Below, piece after piece: positions 1-4,706 of a stretch of 7,308 nucleotides of DNA. This stretch comes from Clostridia bacterium (GTDB lineage: Bacteria > Bacillota_A > Clostridia > Oscillospirales > CAG-382), in contig JAGACN010000114.1 in assembly GCA_017614095.1 (NCBI GenBank), forward strand, positions 1-7,308, given 5' to 3'. The translations under genes were made by a program, and so were the position numbers. The notes beneath the pieces were generated by a model. That model did no database searches. It saw nothing but the letters and a program-made list of their open reading frames with translations, and had not been told where the DNA came from. Each line of letters opens with the position of its first letter. The stretch's first letter is position 1.

Positions 1-708
1 CGCGCCCAGAACGTTCAGTAAGTTTACCAGGTCATCGGTGTCCGTGCGGTAGGGAAGCAGCTCCGCGGAATTCAGCAGCGTACGGATCTGATCCGCATCA
101 TCAATAATCACGGTAAACGACCGATAGGATTCATCCAGGATCAGTTCCTCGTAATAGGAAATGTATCCGTCTGCTGCAACGATCAGTTCGGTCTCGGCGT
201 CCATACAAAGTATTTCGGCGGATCCTGTGGCATCCGTCAGAACGGCTTCCCCTCCGACCAATACTTCAGCACCGCGGATCGGGTAGCCAGCACCGTCCAG
301 AACGGTCACGGAAATCAAATAGGTTCCCTCAAGAACTTCCAGCGGGCGCTTGACGTCGTCGGAGTCGGACGATTCCTGCGCGTCGGCATCCTGTTCGCCG
401 TTGCGCGTGTAGGAATAATGATTGGTCTCCGTCACGCCCTCCGGCCAAACGATGTCGCCGGCCAGTTCCGCGTTGTGGCTTTCCTCTTCCAATCGGGCGA
501 CGTTGGAAACTTCGTCGGGATCGGCAGCAGTATCTTCCGCGGATGCGGACTCCTGCGCTTCAGGCATATATGAAATTGTCGAATTGTCCTGCTGTTCCGC
601 CGTGCCGGGTTCCGCGTCAGGTGCACGGTTTGCCGCTACGATCGCCAGCACGGACAGCACCAAAGCGATCACGGCAACGGAGAGGACGGTTTTCTTCGTC
701 AAATGCAT
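1..708 (-). CDS. Exported/membrane-anchored protein with carboxypeptidase-regulatory-like domain (C-terminus cut by window edge)
   Basis: The reading frame starts at ATG 708-706 and stays open to base 1, giving 236 visible residues; the stop lies outside the window. Residues 1-27 form a signal peptide or signal anchor: MHLTKK, then a hydrophobic stretch at about 8-26. Residues 28-125 are a polar, acidic linker rich in Glu, Asp, Ser and Ala with few hydrophobic positions, as expected for an extended segment outside the membrane. Residues 129-203 match the pattern of carboxypeptidase-regulatory-like/Cna-B-like beta-sandwich domains: a V-x-D-x-x-G-x-P-I-x-G-A-x-V core, then TDATGSA and an A-D-G-Y-I strand. 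Such domains are common in surface proteins of Gram-positive bacteria. A GGA-containing ribosome site lies about 10 bases before the ATG, and a near-perfect promoter sits upstream. The function is unknown. It could be a sortase substrate, but the C-terminal sorting signal, if any, is not visible. That this is a real gene is well supported; its role is not. Confidence 0.82.
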   Translation of the reverse strand, partial: MHLTKKTVLSVAVIALVLSVLAIVAANRAPDAEPGTAEQQDNSTISYMPEAQESASAEDTAADPDEVSNVARLEEESHNAELAGDIVWPEGVTETNHYSYTRNGEQDADAQESSDSDDVKRPLEVLEGTYLISVTVLDGAGYPIRGAEVLVGGEAVLTDATGSAEILCMDAETELIVAADGYISYYEELILDESYRSFTVIIDDADQIRTLLNSAELLPYRTDTDDLVNLLNVLGA

Positions 709-778
709 GCAGAATAAGTTCCTTTTTGAATTTGAAAGAAGGGCTCAAAGGCGCAGAGCGCGATTTTCTTTCAGAAGA

Positions 779-807
779 ATTATAGCCGACCGGGACCGGT
801 TTGTCAA
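779..807 (-). promoter_or_regulatory. Sigma-A type promoter for the left-edge surface protein gene
   Basis: On the minus strand a perfect TTGACA (807-802) and a perfect TATAAT (784-779) are separated by exactly 17 bases. This is the textbook housekeeping promoter layout. Transcription would begin near 772, leaving a leader of about 64 bases before ATG 708. T-runs on the plus strand just upstream (A-tracts on the minus strand) may strengthen it. Confidence 0.88.
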
Positions 808-810
808 TCC

Positions 811-834
811 TTTTTTGAGATTTTTGTTATTTTT
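811..834 (-). promoter_or_regulatory. Phased A-tracts (UP-element-like) upstream of the -35 box
   Basis: Read on the minus strand, three A-tracts occupy 834-830, 825-821 and 816-811, with centres about 9 to 9.5 bases apart, close to one helical turn. They sit directly upstream of the perfect -35 box. Such phased A-tracts bend DNA and can contact the RNA polymerase alpha C-terminal domains. The arrangement is seen in the sequence; the stimulating role is inferred. Confidence 0.5.
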
Positions 835-876
835 GCCCTTCCGTAGCCCCCTGTTCGGGCCGTTTTAGGCCTCTTC

Positions 877-888
877 TTTGTGCACAAA
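877..888. promoter_or_regulatory. Perfect 12-bp palindrome TTTGTGCACAAA, possible operator
   Basis: This is a perfect 12-base dyad in the intergenic region, about 70 bases upstream of the -35 box of the left-edge gene. A second perfect palindrome, AACATATGTT, lies 5 bases further on (894-903). Short palindromes of this kind can be binding sites for dimeric regulators. No family is recognised and chance is possible. Confidence 0.25.
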
Positions 889-893
889 CGATA

Positions 894-903
894 AACATAT
901 GTT
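894..903. promoter_or_regulatory. Perfect 10-bp palindrome AACATATGTT, possible operator
   Basis: A perfect 10-base dyad lies between the terminator of the sortase unit and the promoter of the left-edge gene, next to the palindrome at 877-888. Its function is unknown; it may be a regulator half of a tandem site or a chance AT-rich palindrome. Confidence 0.2.
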
Positions 904-914
904 CTTTTTCGGGT

Positions 915-944
915 AGAAAAAACCTGCGGAAGCGGATCCGCAGG
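915..944 (-). terminator. Intrinsic terminator of the sortase/membrane protein unit
   Basis: Read on the minus strand, an 8-bp stem CCTGCGGA / TCCGCAGG with a 6-base loop occupies 944-923 and is followed at once by six T residues (922-917). It lies 27 bases beyond the TAA stop of the four-helix membrane protein gene. This is the classic form of a rho-independent terminator and marks the end of the two-gene unit. There is no matching U-tract for the plus strand. Confidence 0.88.
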
Positions 945-971
945 ATGAGCCTTGCAAGTCTATTCGGCCGG

Positions 972-1835
972 TTACAGCCCGGTTTCTTCATCTGCAGGCG
1001 CCGGCTTGACGCGCTCAGGACGGCGGGCAAAAAGGACGGTCAGAGCGACGGCCGCAAGAAGCAGGATCCCGCCCGCGACAGTCAGGACGATCAGCGGTTT
1101 CGATAGATAATCGACCGCAAACAGACGGACCGGTTCCGGAGAAAGACCCAAAGACCCGATCGCTCCGGTCAGCAGGAGGATGAGCGGGAGCGTGAACAGC
1201 ATCGCGCCCGCTCCGCCGGCGGCGCAGAAAACCATCAGGCGCATCCGGATGCGGAGCAGATAGACGATCAGACCGGCTGCGGCAACAAGAGAGACGATCG
1301 CGGCGATCCGTACATACGGAGTGATCTTCTGCGCGTATCCGGCCAGATAGGCGAACGCCGTCGGCGAACCGGTCCGGATATACTGGTTCACGCAGAGCAC
1401 GGTCAGGGAATCGACAGCCTCTTCGGAAGCGGTGATCCCTTCGGATTCGGCATATGCCCAAAACATCTCTCGGAGTTCTGCCGCCAGAGCGGACGTGTCC
1501 GGCGAGAAGGACTCGCCCGCGTAGTTCGCGCGGACGGACCCGTTTAAGATCGAGTCCAGGACCGTCACGTCCGTCTTACCGGTGAAGAAATGGTCCGGCA
1601 GTCCGGAGGGGATGGCCAGTTCATTGAGTTCCTCTTCCAGATACGGAACGATGGCTTCCGGATAGTTCACGTTTTTCAAAGACGTGTGCATATGGCTTTC
1701 CGAGGCGGTCCACAGCAGCGTGAAGCACAGAACGGATACCGTGAGGCAGACCGCGGCGACGAAGCCCAGAACGGATCCGGCGACCGTTCGGACGATGCGG
1801 CCTTTACGGGCGGGTTGTTTGCGTTCGTTTCCCAT
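972..1835 (-). CDS. Four-helix membrane protein of unknown function, paired with class D sortase
   Basis: I do not recognise a named family for these 287 residues. A cationic N-terminus (KGRIVR) precedes a long hydrophobic helix at about 17-43. A mixed-charge region (44-173) follows, then three more helices at about 174-194, 200-223 and 247-270, and an ARRPERVK cytoplasmic tail. The positive charges place both ends and the short RIRMR loop (195-199) inside the cell, so the 130-residue region 44-173 should face outward. The start ATG at 1835 has a GAGGTG ribosome site five bases upstream. The gene begins 9 bases after the sortase stop, and a strong terminator follows, so the two are very likely co-transcribed. 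By inference it could be an envelope helper for the sortase or its substrates, but no motif shows this. The coding call is firm; the function is unassigned. Confidence 0.85.
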   Translation of the reverse strand: MGNERKQPARKGRIVRTVAGSVLGFVAAVCLTVSVLCFTLLWTASESHMHTSLKNVNYPEAIVPYLEEELNELAIPSGLPDHFFTGKTDVTVLDSILNGSVRANYAGESFSPDTSALAAELREMFWAYAESEGITASEEAVDSLTVLCVNQYIRTGSPTAFAYLAGYAQKITPYVRIAAIVSLVAAAGLIVYLLRIRMRLMVFCAAGGAGAMLFTLPLILLLTGAIGSLGLSPEPVRLFAVDYLSKPLIVLTVAGGILLLAAVALTVLFARRPERVKPAPADEETGL

Positions 1836-1844
1836 AATCGCACC

Positions 1845-2606
1845 TCACTCGTCCAGCAGGATCCGCGGTCCGGAGACGTATTCCCCGTACACGAAATACC
1901 GCTTGTTCGTCAATCCGAGTTCGTTGAACGGATAGCAGGTGTAGAGGATGATGTTCTCGGCCGTCGCGGTCAGGTCGTAGGCGGTATCGTCCGTCGCCAG
2001 CTTGACCTCGCAGGCGGTGATCCGGTAGACGTATTCGCCGTACAGCGTGGTGACGCGGATCATCGCGCCGACTTCGGCGTCCTTCAACGCGTGAAAATCC
2101 CGGTTGTTGTGTCCGGAGATCAGGCAGGTGGATCCCATGCCCGGATAGGAGCTGCCGGCATACATGCCGACTCCCTTTTTCAATTGCGCTTTTCCGTCGC
2201 CGAAATAGAGGCTGGCGCCCTGGATGGACGTGCCGTCCACCGAAATCTCGGCGAATTTGTCGCCGTAATACGGGAAATTGATCAGCGCGGAACTGATGGT
2301 ATCCCCGGAGACGGACGACTCGTCCGACTCGATCAAACTGATGACGTCCGGATCTTTGCTGCTTTCATCGACGGACGACTGTTCCTGTATCCGGCTCATT
2401 TCGCGTTCCCAAAAATCCATCGATTCCTCATTTCCGTCGGAAACGTCCGTTTCCGTAGCGGAACTGCTCCGGAAAAGTTTCCATGCGGAAACGACCGGCG
2501 ACAGCAGAGAGGAGCCGCAGGCGAAGAGGAGCAGATAGCCGAGCAGCGCGAAAACGACCGACACGGCCAGGAGGATGAGCAGTTTTTTACCAAAACGTGA
2601 ATCCAT
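1845..2606 (-). CDS. Class D sortase
   Basis: This 253-residue membrane-anchored transpeptidase belongs to the sortase family. Sortases cut a C-terminal sorting motif of secreted proteins and join the protein to the cell wall or to another protein. The N-terminus has a short cationic tip and one hydrophobic anchor at about 9-30. A Ser/Asp/Glu-rich linker (47-105) follows, then the catalytic domain (about 108-250). The family's three active-site residues are visible: His166 in ISGHNN, Cys224 in LYTCYPF and Arg236 in NKRYFVYGE. The TCYPF...GL...KRY arrangement and the single-anchor layout fit class D rather than class A, B or C. Start ATG 2606 has an AAGGAAG ribosome site about five bases upstream and a promoter at 2641-2668. 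It leads a two-gene unit with the membrane protein behind it. No LPxTG-like substrate is visible in the window, so specificity cannot be inferred. The family call is secure and the class D call likely. Confidence 0.94.
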   Translation of the reverse strand: MDSRFGKKLLILLAVSVVFALLGYLLLFACGSSLLSPVVSAWKLFRSSSATETDVSDGNEESMDFWEREMSRIQEQSSVDESSKDPDVISLIESDESSVSGDTISSALINFPYYGDKFAEISVDGTSIQGASLYFGDGKAQLKKGVGMYAGSSYPGMGSTCLISGHNNRDFHALKDAEVGAMIRVTTLYGEYVYRITACEVKLATDDTAYDLTATAENIILYTCYPFNELGLTNKRYFVYGEYVSGPRILLDE

Positions 2607-2640
2607 AGTGCTTCCTTTTCAAAAAGATTCGCTTCGGAAT

Positions 2641-2668
2641 ATTATACCATATAAAAACGGTTTGTAAA
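2641..2668 (-). promoter_or_regulatory. Promoter of the sortase unit
   Basis: On the minus strand, TTTACA (2668-2663) and TATAAT (2646-2641) are separated by 16 bases, and transcription would start near 2634. The short leader carries the AAGGAAG ribosome site. Its -35 box lies about 80 bases from the -35 box of the divergent esterase promoter, so both could share regulators. Confidence 0.75.
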
Positions 2669-2748
2669 GCAGATTTTCAACAAATTCTTTCCGGCGAATC
2701 GCTTACGGATCGAACGGCCGTCGTTTTCCGCTTTGTCCGGCATCCGAA

Positions 2749-2777
2749 TTGACATCCGCGCCGGCACGTGGTATACT
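2749..2777 (+). promoter_or_regulatory. Promoter of the esterase gene
   Basis: A perfect TTGACA (2749-2754) and TATACT (2772-2777) are separated by 17 bases, so transcription would begin near 2784. This rules out an upstream TTG start codon at 2749, which overlaps the -35 box, and supports the ATG at 2812. The -10 box is flanked by an inverted repeat (2761-2782). Confidence 0.85.
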
Positions 2778-2782
2778 GCCGG
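2761..2782. promoter_or_regulatory. Operator-like inverted repeat around the esterase -10 box
   Basis: CCGGCA (2761-2766) and its exact reverse complement TGCCGG (2777-2782) flank 10 bases that contain most of the -10 box. The centre-to-centre distance of 16 bases suits a dimeric repressor that would block RNA polymerase. The repeat lies mostly upstream of the likely transcription start, so an RNA hairpin is not the explanation. No regulator is encoded nearby, and chance is possible in GC-rich DNA. Confidence 0.35.
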
Positions 2783-2811
2783 AGAAAAGAAAAACTGAGA
2801 GGATGACCGTC

Positions 2812-3801
2812 ATGAGACCGGCGCACGGGGAACAATCCGCCCTCCGAAGCAGGAGGCGTTTTCTGCTCGTCTGCGTTTCGCTCGCGGTCCTTTTCTGCGC
2901 TTTGTATTTCCCGTTCCGGTTCGGCGGCTGGACCGAAGTGGAAAACGGCTGGACCGGTGACGGCGCGGCATCCTCCGGCCTGTCCCTGCGCGGCGTGCCC
3001 GCCGCCTGCGAAGCACCCTGCGACCGGCCCGGGACCGTGGTGCCGTTCACATACACGGCCTCCCTGAAAGACCGTCCGGACGTCAAGGAAGAGCGCACGC
3101 TCTACGTCTATCTCCCCTACGGATACGAGACCCGGGAGGACGGATCGACCTACGACGTCCTCTACCTCCTGCACGGTTCCAAAGACAGTGCGTCCTCCTG
3201 GCTGGTGGACCGTCCCGTTCACCGGAACATCGTCGACAATCTGATCGCGCGCGGCGAGATCCGCCCGCTGATCATCGTCACGCCGGACCTGTTCGAGCCG
3301 GATTCCTTCGGCCTCGACGGGGACGAGGAACTGGACCAGTTCGCCTTCGAACTGCGCGAGCAGATCATACCCGCCGTGGAAAACGCCTTTGCCTGCGCGA
3401 CCCGGACGGAGGAAGCGCGCAGCCACCGGCTGCTGGCCGGCGTTTCGCGCGGCGCATTGGCGGTCTTCCGGGCCGGACTCACGGACGGGCTGGATCTTTT
3501 CAGCCGGTTCGGCGTCTTCTCCGGTATGCTGACCGACCCCGCCGCCGTCGCGGAAGGGATGGAAAGGCCGGAATTCCGGTCGTATGCCATCGACGGCCTC
3601 TACGCCTTCAACGGCTTTTTCGACTATACCTTCTACGAGCACGGGTTCCGCCTGACGATGCTGGACGGGATGAGCGACCGGATCACGAAAGGCGAAAACT
3701 ACGAGTTTTTCTTAATTGAAAAAGGAGAGCACACCTGGCCCAGCTGGGAGGTCGCTCTCTACGATTTCCTTCTTCTCGCCTGTCCGGCGGCTGCGGAATA
3801 G
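2812..3801 (+). CDS. Membrane-anchored alpha/beta-hydrolase, esterase D/feruloyl esterase-like
   Basis: This 329-residue putative carboxylic-ester hydrolase is of the esterase D/carbohydrate esterase 1 type. The chosen start, ATG 2812, has GAGAGG 9 bases upstream; ATG 2803 directly abuts that site, and TTG 2749 falls in the promoter. A cationic RSRRR stretch precedes a hydrophobic anchor (about 17-34), so the enzyme should act outside the membrane. A beta strand ending in LYVYLPYGYE leads to the LLHGSKD oxyanion region (His121). The nucleophile is Ser212 in GVSRG. The probable acid is Asp271 in GFFDYTFYEH, and the catalytic His is His307 in GEHTWPSW. The H-T-W-x-x-W ending is typical of this family. 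Known members cleave ester groups on plant polysaccharides, siderophores, S-formylglutathione or mycolates; nothing here selects among these. It faces the sortase divergently and converges on msrA with 6 bases between stops. Near its 3' end it contains AT-rich codons that double as the msrA-unit terminator. Confidence 0.9.
   Translation: MRPAHGEQSALRSRRRFLLVCVSLAVLFCALYFPFRFGGWTEVENGWTGDGAASSGLSLRGVPAACEAPCDRPGTVVPFTYTASLKDRPDVKEERTLYVYLPYGYETREDGSTYDVLYLLHGSKDSASSWLVDRPVHRNIVDNLIARGEIRPLIIVTPDLFEPDSFGLDGDEELDQFAFELREQIIPAVENAFACATRTEEARSHRLLAGVSRGALAVFRAGLTDGLDLFSRFGVFSGMLTDPAAVAEGMERPEFRSYAIDGLYAFNGFFDYTFYEHGFRLTMLDGMSDRITKGENYEFFLIEKGEHTWPSWEVALYDFLLLACPAAAE
3719..3759 (-). terminator. Probable terminator of the corA-to-msrA unit, inside the esterase 3' end
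   Basis: Read on the minus strand, GAGAGC (3759-3754) pairs with GCTCTC (3730-3725). Inside it ACCT pairs with AGGT and CCC pairs with GGG around an AGCT loop, with small bulges. A single C and then five T residues (3723-3719) follow the stem. This lies 49 bases past the msrA stop, within the last codons of the convergent esterase. No U-tract follows the hairpin on the plus strand, so it should act on minus-strand transcripts only. Confidence 0.65.
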
Positions 3802-3807
3802 GATCCG

Positions 3808-4338
3808 TCAGGTTTCCTTGAAATAGTCCGCACGGCCGGATTCCGTCCATTCGCGCGCGAACGCTTCGGGGTTCCGCGCGGCGTAATCCTGGTGCTCCTC
3901 TTCCGCCGGTGCGAAAAAGCGGAAGGGCTCGACGGCGATCTGCGCCGTCTTCGGACAGCCGTCCGTTCTCTCCGCGTCCTGTTCCAGGGCGCGGATCTTT
4001 TTGTTTGCGATCTCCCTTTCCTCTTCCCCGTCCACGTAGACGGCCAGGGTATAGGAACGGCCGCGGTCGATGAACTGGCCGCCCCCGTCGAACGGGTCGA
4101 CCGACAGCAGGAACGCGTCGACCAGCCGTTCGTAAGAGACTGTTTCCGGATCGTAGGTCACCAGCACGCACTCCCGGTGGCCGGTCTTCTGCGCCTTGAC
4201 GTCCGCGTAGGAGGGGGCGTCCTCGCTGCCGCCCGAATAGCCGCAGACGACTCCGGATACGCCCGGAAGCGCGGAAAAAGCCGGCGCGATGCACCAGAAA
4301 CATCCGCCGGCAAAGCAGGCTTTCCGTTCCGCTCCCAT
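3808..4338 (-). CDS. msrA: Peptide-methionine (S)-S-oxide reductase MsrA
   Basis: This cytoplasmic repair enzyme reduces the S form of methionine sulfoxide in proteins, with thioredoxin as the usual electron donor. The 176 residues are a normal length for a single-domain MsrA, and no signal peptide is present. The active-site motif is GGCFWC at 11-16. Cys13 is the catalytic residue, with Phe14 and Trp15 forming the methyl pocket. Other family landmarks are GYSGG (33-37), the TGHRE segment with Glu56, and GGQFIDRG followed by Tyr96. The C-terminal AEEEHQDY block also fits the family. The second Cys of the motif (Cys16) may be the resolving cysteine, because no Cys lies beyond Cys128. It is the last gene of the corA/response regulator/Hpt unit, starting one base from the Hpt stop, and has only a weak GAG before its ATG, so coupled translation is likely. 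Pairing with a signalling operon is unusual, and a link to oxidative stress is only inferred. Confidence 0.95.
   Translation of the reverse strand: MGAERKACFAGGCFWCIAPAFSALPGVSGVVCGYSGGSEDAPSYADVKAQKTGHRECVLVTYDPETVSYERLVDAFLLSVDPFDGGGQFIDRGRSYTLAVYVDGEEEREIANKKIRALEQDAERTDGCPKTAQIAVEPFRFFAPAEEEHQDYAARNPEAFAREWTESGRADYFKET
3972..4002 (+). terminator. Possible terminator of the esterase transcript, inside msrA
   Basis: On the plus strand, CCGCGTCCTG (3972-3981) pairs with CAGGGCGCGG (3985-3994) over ten positions, including one G-U pair, around a TTC loop. Three bases later come five T residues (3998-4002). This is about 170 bases beyond the esterase stop, and no closer candidate was seen. 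The stem is strong, but the three-base gap before the T-run weakens it. Confidence 0.42.
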
Positions 4339-4339
4339 C

Positions 4340-4690
4340 TCAGAGGCAGCGGATGGCTTCCGTCGCGCGCCGGTATTCGTCTCCGACCTGTTCCAGCAGC
4401 GCGTCCGGATACGGGACGGGCTCTTTCCCGCCGCGCACGGTCTCGCACAGTTCCCCGGCCGCGTTGCCGAGCGCGTCCATGCCGAGATTCAAGGCGACGC
4501 CCTTCAGATTGTGCGAATACAGAAACGCGTTGTCGTAGTCTTTGTTTTCGAACGCCTCGACCATCTTCGGATAGTCCTCTGCGTCCAGAAACTTCACCAG
4601 AAAGCGGCGTGCGATGGTGTCGTTCATCAGCCGGCGCATGCTTTCCTCGTAATTGCCGCCGACGGCTTCGTAAAATTCCTGCAATGTCAT
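4340..4690 (-). CDS. Histidine phosphotransfer (Hpt) domain protein
   Basis: This 116-residue single-domain protein of the Hpt family carries phosphate between receiver domains in multistep phosphorelays. The core motif SHNLKGVALNLGMDAL begins at about residue 59. His60, followed by N-L-K-G, is the expected phosphorylated histidine, in the middle of a helical protein with no membrane segment and no kinase domain. The length suits a free-standing four-helix Hpt module. Start ATG 4690 has a strong GGAGG site 7 bases upstream, placed in the 16-base gap after the response regulator stop. The neighbouring receiver/HD-GYP protein is the obvious partner. By inference, an unlinked hybrid kinase passes phosphate to this protein, which passes it to the receiver or removes it. 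Its stop is one base from the msrA start. Confidence 0.92.
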   Translation of the reverse strand: MTLQEFYEAVGGNYEESMRRLMNDTIARRFLVKFLDAEDYPKMVEAFENKDYDNAFLYSHNLKGVALNLGMDALGNAAGELCETVRGGKEPVPYPDALLEQVGDEYRRATEAIRCL

Positions 4691-4706
4691 TTCTTTTCCT
4701 CCCCAA

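Noticed and set aside
1590..2600. A plus-strand open frame of 336 codons opposite the sortase and the start of the membrane protein gene
   Set aside because: It is antisense to two well-supported genes with motifs, ribosome sites and a promoter. Its translation is rich in Arg, Gly, Asp and Val with no recognisable domain, as expected for a shadow frame in GC-rich DNA.
2607..2748. A small RNA or riboswitch in the divergent region
   Set aside because: Most of it is upstream of both transcription starts, and the leaders are short (about 28 bases each), too small for a riboswitch. No conserved structure was recognised.
2677..3642. A minus-strand open frame of 321 codons opposite the esterase
   Set aside because: The opposite strand encodes an esterase with its catalytic motifs, promoter and ribosome site. 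The antisense product is Gly/Arg/Glu-rich and has no ribosome site or known fold.
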